Positions 16,622 through 26,125 of a DNA stretch of 49,407 nt are shown piece after piece (position 1 is the first letter of the stretch; every line of letters starts with the position of its first letter). Below the pieces are notes generated by a model. It was not told the DNA's origin, did not search any database, and saw nothing but the letters and a program-made list of their open reading frames with translations. The translations under genes and the position numbers were made by a program. Location of the stretch: contig JAJTDS010000003.1 of NCBI GenBank assembly GCA_021298605.1, positions 1 through 49,407 of the forward strand, given 5' to 3'. Source of the DNA: Rickettsiales bacterium. GTDB lineage: Bacteria > Pseudomonadota > Alphaproteobacteria > Rickettsiales > UBA1997.

Positions 16622-18076
16622 ATGCAAAATAACATTCCCGAATTTACAGTTTCTGAATTCTCAAGAGCAATAAAAATGACTCTTGAAGATAGATTTGGCT
16701 ATGTTCGCATTAAAGGTGAGGTTACGGGCTTTAAAAAAGCAAGTAGCGGACATTATTATTTCAATTTAAGAGAAGGTTTAACCCTACTAAGTGCAGTATG
16801 TTTCAAGAGTTCGGCTAATAATATTAATTTTGCAATTGGCGATGGTCTTGAAATCATTGTAAATGGCAAAATAACAAGCTATGAAGGCAGATCTTCTTAT
16901 CAAATTATTGTTGATAAAGCAGAAATAGCAGGAATTGGGGCAATATTGGAAATGCTTGAAAAAAGAAAGCAAAAATTATTGGCGGAAGGTTTCTTTGATA
17001 ATATACATAAAAAACCGCTACCCTTTATGCCAAAGATTATTGGTATCATTACTTCCGAAACTGGTGCCGTGATTGAGGATATTAAAAATAGAATTACCAA
17101 CCGCTTTCCCACCCATATTTTACTTTATCCAACTCTAACACAAGGAGAAAAGTCTGCCGAACAAATTATTGAAGCAATTAAATATTTTAATCATTCGCAA
17201 CAACATAAACCAGAGATTATAATAATTGCAAGGGGCGGTGGTTCGCTTGAAGATTTAATGCCTTTTAATGACGAAGCTCTAATTAAAGCGGTTTTTATGT
17301 CAAAAATACCAGTTATATCGGCAATAGGACATGAAACCGATAATAGTCTACTTGATTTAGTTGCGGATGTTAGAGCTCCAACTCCTACCGCTTCAGCAGA
17401 AATCGCCGTTCCTGATTTTAAGGAAGTTCAAAAGCATTTAAATAAAATATATCTGCATTGCAATCAATTATTGCAACAACATTACCATTTACTTGAAAAT
17501 AAGTTGCAATCATTAGGAAATCAAATAACTGAACCAATTAAAATTTATCAAAAATATCAAGATAAATTGGCATTATTAACTCAACAAATTGATTATTATA
17601 TTTTGAATTATATCGGCGAAGCAAATAATAAAATCAATAAAGCTAGTTACGGATTTTTAGGTCTAAATAATAATCTTGATAAATTTCAACAACTAATAGA
17701 TAGCAATTTCAATAATATTAAATTTTATCTTAATAATTATCTGGTTAGTAGCCAAAAATTGATTGAGTTAAACAAATTCTCAAGCCAATCTTTTTATAAT
17801 CAAATAACCAATCAACTAAAACTTTATTCTGAAACATTAACAAAAACTGAAAAATCTATATTTAAGATTTTAAACAACAACATCAATGATAAAGAAAAGC
17901 GGTTAAATTATGCTCATAACTTGCTAGAAAGCTCAAATTATCGAAAATTATTATCTCGCGGTTTTGCAATATTAAGTAATTCAGATCAAAAAATTATCTC
18001 CTCCATCGAGGTTTTGCAATCAACAAAAACTATTTATATTGAACTAAATGATGGTAAAATAATTTTACAGAAATAG
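16622..18076 (+). CDS. xseA: Exodeoxyribonuclease VII large subunit
   Basis: XseA with XseB degrades single-stranded DNA to short oligonucleotides. The 484-residue protein has the N-terminal OB-fold (about residues 5-105; GYVRIKGEVTGF and GHYYFNLRE), then the catalytic region with MPKIIGIITSETGAVIEDI near 137, ARGGGSLEDLMPFNDE near 204 and SAIGHETDNSLLDLVADVRA near 236, ending in PTPTASAE. A long helical coiled-coil segment follows (about 265-440) and a short C-terminal domain with LSRGFAIL. All are usual for the family. The small subunit gene is not adjacent. The gene faces the TolC-like gene tail to tail, 16 bases apart. The ATG has no Shine-Dalgarno motif, as for most genes here. Confidence 0.97.
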   Translation: MQNNIPEFTVSEFSRAIKMTLEDRFGYVRIKGEVTGFKKASSGHYYFNLREGLTLLSAVCFKSSANNINFAIGDGLEIIVNGKITSYEGRSSYQIIVDKAEIAGIGAILEMLEKRKQKLLAEGFFDNIHKKPLPFMPKIIGIITSETGAVIEDIKNRITNRFPTHILLYPTLTQGEKSAEQIIEAIKYFNHSQQHKPEIIIIARGGGSLEDLMPFNDEALIKAVFMSKIPVISAIGHETDNSLLDLVADVRAPTPTASAEIAVPDFKEVQKHLNKIYLHCNQLLQQHYHLLENKLQSLGNQITEPIKIYQKYQDKLALLTQQIDYYILNYIGEANNKINKASYGFLGLNNNLDKFQQLIDSNFNNIKFYLNNYLVSSQKLIELNKFSSQSFYNQITNQLKLYSETLTKTEKSIFKILNNNINDKEKRLNYAHNLLESSNYRKLLSRGFAILSNSDQKIISSIEVLQSTKTIYIELNDGKIILQK

Positions 18077-18092
18077 TGGTTCTTTTAATATC

Positions 18093-19541
18093 TTAGCCCT
18101 CATCATCTAAAAATATTGCCATTTTATAATCTGCCAAGAAGGCTTGATATTTCTCAAAGGCCTCAATAATTGCAATCTTTGAAATTGCACTATCTTGTTC
18201 TCGCAAATTAACCAAGAAAAAATTACTAGCACCTTGTTTAAATTTTTCCCTCTCTGATATTTCAAGCAATTCTGCTAATTTTACCTCTTCTTTGAGGTTT
18301 TTATATATCTCAAAAAGGCTATATATTTGAATATTAATCTGCTCAATTTCATTTTTAATTTTTTCTTGCATTAATTGCTTTTCAAACAACAAAGATTTTA
18401 ACTTTGCTTGATAAGAAGATATTTTACCGCGAGCATCTCTTTGTTGTAATGGCAATAAAAAATTAACCGCAACATTGTTATTTGCTTGCCTTCTTTGAGT
18501 TGAGCCATTCCCTAAGTCTTTTGACATAGCAATATCAACATCTAATTGTGGTTTGATTAGATTTTTTGCATATTCTAACTCTTTTGAGTTTTGCTCTTTT
18601 TGAATTTTCAACATTCTTAATTCTGGGCGATTATTAAATGCAATCTCTAAATCATTAACAAGTTGATTATTTTTTTCCACATTAATTATTGCTTCATAAT
18701 TAGGAAGCTGACTTTGATTAACAATAAATGGCTTGCCAGCCTTATCGCGATAAAATAGCGATAAATAAATAGCATCATTAGCAAAATTTTGTTCCGCTTT
18801 AATTAGGGCATTCTTGCGATGCAAAACATTTTTCTTATTTTCGGCAACAATAATTTGTGCTACATCCCCTTTTTTCAGCCTTTCTTCAAGCTGTGATTGT
18901 CGCTTTAATGATAATTTATAAAGCTCTTCATAAATTTGTAAAATTTTTGCCGAAGAATTCAGCTTCCAATATGCTTTTATTGCATCTCTTTTAATTTCTT
19001 TTTTTATTCTCTCCAGTTGAATCTTGCTTTCTTCTATATTAAGATTAGATAAAGATATTTTTAATCTATTAGCATCAATTAAACTATCTTTTAATATTGA
19101 GAATTTACCGCCAATACGATATTCGCCATTATTATTAGTGATTGAACCGCCTTCATAATCAGGAAAACTTTTAAATGATTTACGATAGCCACTATAAATT
19201 TTACTACCCATCAAACCAAGCTCTTTTTCTAGCGAGGAATTAAAAAATTTGCCATCATAGAAACCACGGCTTCTATCAATATATTCTTGCTTTAATTTTA
19301 TATCAAAAAAACCTAAGGAGCTTAAATAATCAGATTCGGCAATATTTAATTTTTGATAATATGAAAGAATTTGTGGATAATGTTGATTGGCAGATCTAAT
19401 GATTTCTGATTGCGATATTTTATCTTCAAAATAATCTGCACTAGATGCAACCTCTAAATTATAGGCACTAAAAATTAATATTATTAAAAATAACCTTAAT
19501 TTATTTATCATTTTTAGTTTATTATTTGATTGAATCTGCAT
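18093..19541 (-). CDS. TolC family outer membrane efflux protein
   Basis: This 482-residue protein would be the outer membrane channel of an export system. A signal peptide occupies about residues 10-35 (LRLFLIILIFSAYNLEVASSA). The rest is dominated by long helices with heptad-like patterns, in two similar halves (about 50-260 and 290-475), as in TolC trimers. DSLIDANRLKISLSNLNIEE and AVNFLLPLQQRDARGKI are segments typical for such proteins. It overlaps the upstream fusion gene by 20 bases, so the two are translationally coupled and surely work together. The family fits type I secretion or small-molecule efflux outer components; the cargo is unknown. Confidence 0.85.
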   Translation of the reverse strand: MQIQSNNKLKMINKLRLFLIILIFSAYNLEVASSADYFEDKISQSEIIRSANQHYPQILSYYQKLNIAESDYLSSLGFFDIKLKQEYIDRSRGFYDGKFFNSSLEKELGLMGSKIYSGYRKSFKSFPDYEGGSITNNNGEYRIGGKFSILKDSLIDANRLKISLSNLNIEESKIQLERIKKEIKRDAIKAYWKLNSSAKILQIYEELYKLSLKRQSQLEERLKKGDVAQIIVAENKKNVLHRKNALIKAEQNFANDAIYLSLFYRDKAGKPFIVNQSQLPNYEAIINVEKNNQLVNDLEIAFNNRPELRMLKIQKEQNSKELEYAKNLIKPQLDVDIAMSKDLGNGSTQRRQANNNVAVNFLLPLQQRDARGKISSYQAKLKSLLFEKQLMQEKIKNEIEQINIQIYSLFEIYKNLKEEVKLAELLEISEREKFKQGASNFFLVNLREQDSAISKIAIIEAFEKYQAFLADYKMAIFLDDEG

Positions 19542-21477
19542 TTAATTGACTATCAAAACTAGGTGGAAAACTATTTAATTGTCGCCAAAATTCATAGCCT
19601 AAACTTACATTATTTAGCAATATCCAAGCCTTTGTTTTTGCCCCATGCCTTAGATATTTTTGATCTGGCCATTCTTCATTTTTATCTCTTTTAATAATTA
19701 CACGAAATTTGCCATTTTCAGAAATTGAGGAATCAACCGAAGAAACCACACCGCCAAAGGTTCCAACTGCTATTGATGGCCAACCGCTAAATTGAATAAT
19801 TGGCCACCCCTCAAATTGTAAACGAACTTTTCTTCCCTCTTTAACAAGCGGTATATCATTGCCACTAATATAAATTTCAACCATCGGGTCATCTAAAATT
19901 GGAGCAAATGTTGCTAATTTGTCGCCAGATTTAATAACTGTGGCAGAATCTCCTGCTAAAACCTTTAAAATTATTCCATCTTTTGGAGCAAAAATTATTT
20001 GATTTTCTTGGCGGGATAGCTTAGTTTCTGATTCTGCAAGCTCTGATGCCACAGATTCTTCGGACACTAATAATTTTTTATATTCAATTTTTGCTTCTTC
20101 AAAATCGCGACGAGAACTCAAACCTTTATTAAAAAGATCTTCTTGTCTTTGATAGTTGATTTTCGCAGTTTGAGAGGCTATTTTACTAACTTGTAATTTT
20201 CTTTTTTTAGCATCTCTTTCTAGCTTGATTCTTTCTATAATTAAAGGATCATTATCAACTATTTCAACCAATTTATCATCTTTTTTAACTATCGACCCAT
20301 CTTTTACATACCATTTCTTAATTCTGCCACTAATTGGAGCATTAATATTTTGAGTTCTATCATCTGGATTGCTGGCAATTATATGCCCAAAGCCCTTAGA
20401 TGTTTGTTGCCAAGGAGTAAAGCATAAAATTGCCACCACTAAACATAAAAAAGTTAAAATTATTCTTGGTAAAATCTTAAAAGGTCGTGGAAGATTGATA
20501 TTATTAAGAGCAGTAAATAATTCGAAATCTTTTTTTTGTAAAGAAAAATTATAAAATTTTGATAATTTTTGACAAGAAGCAACTAAATCGTAAAAATTTT
20601 CTAGATCCCTGCCTAATTGCGAAAAATTATATAAAATAGCTGATAAAATAAGCTCTGCGGCAACTAACTGCCCAATTGTCAACTGACCTTTTAAAATCAA
20701 CCATCCACCAATTAACAACATTGAAACACTGGCAACAGCATAAAGAATAAGCAATAAAACAACCTGCACAAAAAGGCTTCTAAACCTTGTTTTACGGCTT
20801 TTTAGATAATCTGTTGTTAGTGAATTTATTGCTAAAATTGAATTATTTTCATCTAAAAAATTACCATTAACAATTTTTTCAAAGGATTTAACTATTTCAT
20901 ATTTTGCCTGACTTTTTGTTAGTGAGCTAGAAATAGCCTTTTTATAAAAACAAAACCAAATTAAATAAATAATAACAGAAATAAAAATGCTAAAGATAAA
21001 AAATATAGGGTGATAAAAGCTAATCAAAATCAAGCCGATGATGCCTTGCAAAATCGTAGAAAAAGTTTTTGTTAAAAATTTTGGAATAATTTTTTGAATA
21101 GTGACGGTTTCAAAAAAATAATTTACCGCTTCGACCGCCTCTTTTCCCTGTTGTTTTGATTTTAACAGCAAAATTGTAACCTCTGCAGTAATTCTTGCAA
21201 AAAAACGACGTTGAAAAATTTCAGTTACAAAAAATTGTAATGCACTAAAAGCACCCCAAAAAACCAATAAAATCAACAACACCAACCCTAAAACAATTGC
21301 AGGCCTCATTATTGCTGTAAAAGAAACCGAATTAATTAAAAACTGCACTGAAAGGGGAACGGCAAGCGAAAGAAAGCTAATTGATATGCCATAAATTATA
21401 CTCATCCAAAAAAGAGATGAATCTTTCCAAAGAATTTTCTTTAATAAAGATATAATTCCGTAGCTTTGCATAAACAA
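19522..21477 (-). CDS. Fusion of ABC exporter membrane domain with HlyD adaptor, no ATPase domain
   Basis: This 651-residue protein joins two parts of a type I exporter. Residues about 1-300 contain six hydrophobic helices in the ABC-membrane pattern, with the substrate-loop segment LTIGQLVAAELILSAILYNF near 265-285. In HlyB/PrtD-type exporters the nucleotide-binding domain would come next; here, after a KLSKFYNFSLQKKD linker, a new membrane helix (about 340-360) leads into an HlyD adaptor: NAPISGRIKKWYVKDGSIVKKDDKLVEI (lipoyl half), a coiled-coil hairpin (about 415-485), IIFAPKDGIILKVLAGD (second half) and a beta-barrel part. No Walker A, signature or Walker B motif is present. It overlaps the TolC-like gene by 20 bases. 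A separate ATPase may act in trans, or the unit may have lost active transport. Confidence 0.8.
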   Translation of the reverse strand: MFMQSYGIISLLKKILWKDSSLFWMSIIYGISISFLSLAVPLSVQFLINSVSFTAIMRPAIVLGLVLLILLVFWGAFSALQFFVTEIFQRRFFARITAEVTILLLKSKQQGKEAVEAVNYFFETVTIQKIIPKFLTKTFSTILQGIIGLILISFYHPIFFIFSIFISVIIYLIWFCFYKKAISSSLTKSQAKYEIVKSFEKIVNGNFLDENNSILAINSLTTDYLKSRKTRFRSLFVQVVLLLILYAVASVSMLLIGGWLILKGQLTIGQLVAAELILSAILYNFSQLGRDLENFYDLVASCQKLSKFYNFSLQKKDFELFTALNNINLPRPFKILPRIILTFLCLVVAILCFTPWQQTSKGFGHIIASNPDDRTQNINAPISGRIKKWYVKDGSIVKKDDKLVEIVDNDPLIIERIKLERDAKKRKLQVSKIASQTAKINYQRQEDLFNKGLSSRRDFEEAKIEYKKLLVSEESVASELAESETKLSRQENQIIFAPKDGIILKVLAGDSATVIKSGDKLATFAPILDDPMVEIYISGNDIPLVKEGRKVRLQFEGWPIIQFSGWPSIAVGTFGGVVSSVDSSISENGKFRVIIKRDKNEEWPDQKYLRHGAKTKAWILLNNVSLGYEFWRQLNSFPPSFDSQLNADSIK

Positions 21478-21770
21478 AATTATTTAAAATATTATTATAA
21501 TCTTAGTGCAATATAATAACTAATAATTTAATGTAAAGAAGAAATCTTTTCTTTCGCAAAAGAGGGCTTAAATTTTTATTTAGTTTAATCCTTTAAAATA
21601 AGACATAACAAAAAAGCAAAAAATAGATTTAATATTTAAATAATTGCTTGATTTTTATTTTTTAGCTCCTATGTTTTGCATCCAAATTTTACCTAGACTT
21701 ACAAACATAATAAATGCATTAAAAAATCTTTGTTTAGTTTTAAAATAACAAAAAACAACAACTTTGCTAT

Positions 21771-22568
21771 ATGAATAAAACCGAATCAAATATTCTTGAT
21801 ATTCTTCTTGAAGGAAAAGAAAAATATAATTTCCTTGGAATTAAAGCAGAATTTGAAGCAGAAGGCACAAGATTTGATGAAATGATAAAACTAGCCGAAA
21901 TCACTAGAAAAGCCAATTTAAATCTTGGCATTAAGATTGGTGGCTGTGAAGCGGTAAGCGACTTGTATAACACAAAACTTCTTGGTGCCGAATATATCAT
22001 TGCTCCAATGATAGAAACCCCCTATGCTTTACAAAAATATATTGAAGCTAAAAATAAGGTTTATAGCGAAGAAGAAAGATCTGATGTTAGATTTTTATTT
22101 AATCTAGAAACCATAACTGCTTATAACAATCTTGATGCTATAATAAAACAAGCTTCTGTTAAAAACGGAGCCGATGGTATTGTGTTTGGAAGAGTTGATT
22201 TTGTTGGATCTATGGGATTTACTCGAGAAAAAATTTCTAGCGGTGAAATTAATTCTCATATCAATAATGTGGCCTTAAAATGCAAAGAAAATAAGCTTGA
22301 CTTTGTGGTTGGAGGAGCGGTTTCTAACGAAACTATTAAATCTGTTGATGATGCAAATAAGATTTACCTATCTCGTTTTGAAACTAGAAAAATTATTTTT
22401 AGTTCAGAGGTTTTAGCAATGGGCGAAAATAATATTAATAAGGCTTTAGAATTAGCGGTTCATTTTGAGTTGTTGTGGCTACAAAATAAACAAAACTATT
22501 ATAGTCAAATTGCCTCTGAAGATTCTTCTAGAATTAAAATGTTAAGCAAAAGATTTGAAAAATTCTAG
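21771..22568 (+). CDS. HpcH/HpaI family aldolase
   Basis: The 265-residue protein belongs to the HpcH/HpaI aldolase and citrate lyase superfamily, metal-dependent enzymes that join or cleave pyruvate-type or acyl-CoA units. KYNFLGIKAEFEAEGTR opens the barrel, and the metal ligands are probably E in FNLETITAYNNLD (near residue 108) and D in FGRVDFVGSMGF (near 143), the order seen in HpaI. It is the first gene of a plus-strand operon and lies 5 bases before the SDR gene. The preceding 293 bases (21478-21770) hold no gene and presumably the operon promoter. In this setting a three-carbon aldol addition in sugar or cyclitol synthesis is more likely than catabolism, but that is inference. Confidence 0.75.
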   Translation: MNKTESNILDILLEGKEKYNFLGIKAEFEAEGTRFDEMIKLAEITRKANLNLGIKIGGCEAVSDLYNTKLLGAEYIIAPMIETPYALQKYIEAKNKVYSEEERSDVRFLFNLETITAYNNLDAIIKQASVKNGADGIVFGRVDFVGSMGFTREKISSGEINSHINNVALKCKENKLDFVVGGAVSNETIKSVDDANKIYLSRFETRKIIFSSEVLAMGENNINKALELAVHFELLWLQNKQNYYSQIASEDSSRIKMLSKRFEKF

Positions 22569-22573
22569 CCAAG

Positions 22574-23272
22574 ATGTCGACAAAAAATCTCTTGCTTTTT
22601 GGCTCCTCTGGCAACATAGGATCCAAAATTAAAGATACTTTTTTAAAGCAAAAATATAATGTTTTTTGTATTAAAAGAAGCACTGAAAACATAATATCAA
22701 AATATGACATATATTGGGATTTTGTAAACAACAAAGAGCCTGATATTAAAAACAGCATTATTTTTGATTCTATATGCTTTGCCCACGGAATCAATACTAA
22801 CGATTCAATTTATGACTTTGATATCAATATTAGTCTAGATTTATACAAAACGAACTGTCTTTCGATTTTATTTGCAATAAATAAACTATTGAAATTAAAT
22901 CTACTAACAAAACCAAGTAGAATTTGTATAATCAGCTCAATATGGCAAAATATTGCTCGACAAAATAAAATGTCTTATTGTATCTCTAAATCTTCCCTGC
23001 AAGGCTTAATTAACTCGCTTTCAATTGATTTAGCACAAGATGGTCACCTTATCAATGGCTTGCTACCTGGAGCTTTAGATACCGAAATGACAAGAAGCAA
23101 TCTTACCGATAATCAATTAAGTATTTTAAAGGCTCAAACTAATTTTAACAGATTAGCGAATATAAAAGATGTGGCAGAATTGGCCTATTTTTTATGTAGT
23201 AATCTAAATACAAGTATCACTGGTCAGTTTATTAATATCGATTTAGGATTTAGCAATGCAAAAATCATTTAA
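22574..23272 (+). CDS. Short-chain dehydrogenase/reductase
   Basis: This 232-residue SDR has a Rossmann start LLLFGSSGNIGSKI (about residues 6-19), a catalytic Ser in IISSIWQN and the Tyr/Lys pair in MSYCISKSSLQGL (Y and K spaced by three), followed by the substrate-side segment INGLLPGALDTEMT. The C-terminus ITGQFINIDLGFSN is the usual SDR end. It would reduce or oxidise a keto or hydroxy group with NAD(P). It overlaps the next gene (dehydroquinate-synthase-like) by 17 bases, so both likely handle the same intermediate. The substrate cannot be read from sequence. Confidence 0.85.
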   Translation: MSTKNLLLFGSSGNIGSKIKDTFLKQKYNVFCIKRSTENIISKYDIYWDFVNNKEPDIKNSIIFDSICFAHGINTNDSIYDFDINISLDLYKTNCLSILFAINKLLKLNLLTKPSRICIISSIWQNIARQNKMSYCISKSSLQGLINSLSIDLAQDGHLINGLLPGALDTEMTRSNLTDNQLSILKAQTNFNRLANIKDVAELAYFLCSNLNTSITGQFINIDLGFSNAKII

Positions 23273-24338
23273 AATAAATTCATCAATATATTCTTATAAG
23301 GTTTTAGTAGGATGCGAATACACCTCCTATCTAAAAGAAATAAAAGATAGCTATGTTATTATAATTGACGAAAAATTATTATCAAAACATAATAGCCTCT
23401 GTCAATCACCCAAAAATTTCATTGCCATTGAAGCCAAAGAAGAAAATAAAGATCTTGCAAATATTTCTAACATCATCTCTGAAATCAAGAAATTTTCACT
23501 AAAAAAAGACAGCATTCTAATTGGAATTGGAGGAGGAATAATTCAAGATATAACATGCTTTATATCTTCTATTTATATGCGAGGCATAAACTGGGTTTAT
23601 ATCCCAACAACATTTCTTGGAATTTGCGATTCTTGCATAGGAGGAAAGTCATCAATTAATGTTAATGGAATTAAAAATCTAGTAGGTAACTTTAACCCTC
23701 CACAAGAAGTTATCATTGATTTCTCTTTTTTAGAATCTCTCAACAATTCCATGATAGATTCTGGTCTTTGTGAAGCCTTAAAAATATGCTTTGCATATCA
23801 TGACAACAAGGTTTTAGAGTGTTTTAATAACTTTTTTGAAAATAAAAAAATTGACTATTTAGAAAATATAACGGCATTAAGTCTTGAAACAAAAAAGTGG
23901 TTTATAGAGAAAGACGAATTTGATAAAAATGAAAGAAAGTTATTAAATTTTGGACATACTTTTGGACATGCAATAGAAAGTCAATCAAATTACCAAATAC
24001 CCCATGGAATAGCTGTTGGATTTGGTATGCTTTGGGCAATTTTTATTTCCAATATTTATTTTAAAAATATTGACAACAATAGAGTGATTATATTACTAAA
24101 ATCTCTTCAAAATTTACTCGAAACACATACTAATTTTTGCAAAATTATAGAAGAACTCTCTGTTGACAAAATATATCAGTCATTTATTTTTGACAAAAAA
24201 CATAATGCAACTTTATTTAATTGCATATTAATTAATAAAGATGGCTTTTTAAAAATTAAAAGCTTTAACAAAGATCAAGAATTTATTGAAAATTTTAAGC
24301 TAAGCTACAATGAATTAAAAAAATTTATCTCACTATGA
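23256..24338 (+). CDS. Dehydroquinate-synthase-like sugar phosphate cyclase
   Basis: The 360-residue protein has the AroB fold of sugar phosphate cyclases, which turn linear phosphorylated keto sugars into carbocycles by an NAD-dependent multi-step reaction. NAD binding is seen in LIGIGGGIIQDITCF (about residue 88), the active-site loop in CIGGKSSINVNGIKNLVG, and three metal ligands in GLCEALKICF, LLNFGHTFGHAIES and IPHGIAVGFGM. The loop departs from DHQ synthase's usual GGKTGVN(H)PLGKN, and the genes around it belong to polysaccharide synthesis, so a paralog making another cyclitol is likely. It overlaps its neighbours by 17 and 4 bases. If no other aroB exists in the genome, it could instead serve the shikimate route. 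Confidence 0.75.
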   Translation: MQKSFKINSSIYSYKVLVGCEYTSYLKEIKDSYVIIIDEKLLSKHNSLCQSPKNFIAIEAKEENKDLANISNIISEIKKFSLKKDSILIGIGGGIIQDITCFISSIYMRGINWVYIPTTFLGICDSCIGGKSSINVNGIKNLVGNFNPPQEVIIDFSFLESLNNSMIDSGLCEALKICFAYHDNKVLECFNNFFENKKIDYLENITALSLETKKWFIEKDEFDKNERKLLNFGHTFGHAIESQSNYQIPHGIAVGFGMLWAIFISNIYFKNIDNNRVIILLKSLQNLLETHTNFCKIIEELSVDKIYQSFIFDKKHNATLFNCILINKDGFLKIKSFNKDQEFIENFKLSYNELKKFISL

Positions 24339-26125
24339 AATATTCTGATTTTCTATGTCAAACATTAAAAGAAATTGGTTACACCCATTGCTTTACTGTT
24401 ACTGGTGGAAACATAATGCACATTATAGAAAGTGCTTCTAATTTTTTTAAAGTTATACCTGTTGTAAATGAGGTAGCCGCTGGAATAGCAACTGAATATT
24501 TTAACGAAATACAAGAAAACAAAAAAGCATTTGCTCTTGTGACGGCTGGTCCAGGATTAACAAATATTACAACAGCATGTGCTGGGGCCTTCCTGGAAAG
24601 CAGGGATTTACTAATAATTGGCGGTCAAGTTAAAACTAGCGATTTAAAAAACAACCACTGTCTTCGTCAAAGAGGAATACAAGAGATCGATGGAGTTGAG
24701 TTAATGAAATCTATTACAAAGCTATCTTTAAGAATAGATACACCATTATCAAAAAACGACTTGATAAAAATAGTTAGTTACGGTTCAACAGCAAAGAAAG
24801 GTCCTGTTTTTATAGAAATTCCCATAGACACTCAAGCAAAAACCATAAATAAGAATCTGTTAACAGATTCTAGCTCGATTGCAAAAATCAAAAATATCAA
24901 GACAAGTTATTGTTCTAGCAAAGTTTTTAGTAATGTAAAAAAAATGCTACATGAGGCATCAAGACCATTAATATTACTCGGTGCCGGTGTTTCAAGGCAG
25001 TTAGTTGAGAAAAATTATAAAAAAATTAGCAATCTAAATATTCCTATAGTCACAACTTGGAATGCATCAGACAGAATTGAATCAGACCATAGTTTATATT
25101 TTGGCAGACCAAATAACTGGGGACAAAGATACTCTAACATAATTCTTCAGCAATCAGATTTACTAATAGCAATTGGTAGTAGGCTTGGCATTCAACAAAC
25201 AGGCTTTAACTGGCAGAAATTTATTCCTAATGGCAAAATCATTCAGGTTGATTGTGATGGCAACGAACTTAAAAAAGGTCATCCAAAAATTGACCTTGGA
25301 GTTTGTGCTGATGCAAATGATTTTCTAGAAAGAATTATCGACATCGAAATTAAAGAAAGAAAAGAATGGCTAAGTTTCTGCAACTTTGTTAAATCGTCAA
25401 TTCCAATTAATGAAAAAGGTTGCAACAAAAACAATCCCAATTATATCTCACCATTTGCTTTCGTTGAAATATTATCAAAAATAACCACCAACAAAGACAT
25501 CATTATCCCTTGTAGTAGTGGCGGAGCTTTTACTGTTATGATGCAATGCTTTTCCCAAAAGAAAGAACAAAAAATCATCACCAATAAAGCTTTAGCCTCG
25601 ATGGGATATGGCCTAAGTGGTGCAATTGGAGCATCAATTGCCAACCCAGAAAAAAGAACCATTTTAGTTGAAGGCGATGGTGGATTTGCTCAGAATCTTC
25701 AGGAAATAGCTACTGCGGTTGCCAATAATTTAAATTTAAAAATTTTTATCTTTGAAAATAGTGGCTATGCCTCAATTCGAATGACTCAAAAAAATTATTT
25801 TGCTGGTAAATATGTTGGGTGCGACACTAATACTGGCTTAGGCTTTCCTGATTGGTTTAAGCTTTTTGATGCCTATGGAGTTGAAGCCATAGAAATCAAA
25901 AACGAAGATTTTATTAATGATAAAAATTTTTTGGATTTATTTAATAATGATAAATCCGTGGCATTCATTGTAAGAATTGATCCGGAACAAACTTATTTTC
26001 CAAAAATTTCTAGCAGAATAATGCAAGATGGCAATATGGAATCAAATCCTCTGCATCTAATGAGTCCAGAATTAGAGCCCGAATTAGCAAAAAAAGTTTT
26101 TAAATATATAAAATATGAAGAATAA
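24335..26125 (+). CDS. TPP-dependent acetolactate synthase-like enzyme
   Basis: This 596-residue enzyme has the three-domain plan of the acetohydroxyacid synthase group: an N-terminal Pyr domain with catalytic E46 in VVNEVAAGIATEYF and the segment LVTAGPGLTNITTACAGAFL, a central domain (about 200-335), and a C-terminal PP domain with the TPP/Mg motif GDGGFAQNLQE (about 444-454) and ENSGYASIRM. Known relatives in sugar operons, such as YerE of Yersinia, use TPP to attach an acetyl unit from pyruvate to C4 of a CDP-3,6-dideoxy-4-ketohexose. rfbF, rfbG and rfbH are close by, so that reaction is a good hypothesis. A cyclitol cleavage role (IolD-like) is an alternative. It overlaps the cyclase gene by 4 bases and rfbF by 11. 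Confidence 0.75.
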   Translation: MKYSDFLCQTLKEIGYTHCFTVTGGNIMHIIESASNFFKVIPVVNEVAAGIATEYFNEIQENKKAFALVTAGPGLTNITTACAGAFLESRDLLIIGGQVKTSDLKNNHCLRQRGIQEIDGVELMKSITKLSLRIDTPLSKNDLIKIVSYGSTAKKGPVFIEIPIDTQAKTINKNLLTDSSSIAKIKNIKTSYCSSKVFSNVKKMLHEASRPLILLGAGVSRQLVEKNYKKISNLNIPIVTTWNASDRIESDHSLYFGRPNNWGQRYSNIILQQSDLLIAIGSRLGIQQTGFNWQKFIPNGKIIQVDCDGNELKKGHPKIDLGVCADANDFLERIIDIEIKERKEWLSFCNFVKSSIPINEKGCNKNNPNYISPFAFVEILSKITTNKDIIIPCSSGGAFTVMMQCFSQKKEQKIITNKALASMGYGLSGAIGASIANPEKRTILVEGDGGFAQNLQEIATAVANNLNLKIFIFENSGYASIRMTQKNYFAGKYVGCDTNTGLGFPDWFKLFDAYGVEAIEIKNEDFINDKNFLDLFNNDKSVAFIVRIDPEQTYFPKISSRIMQDGNMESNPLHLMSPELEPELAKKVFKYIKYEE

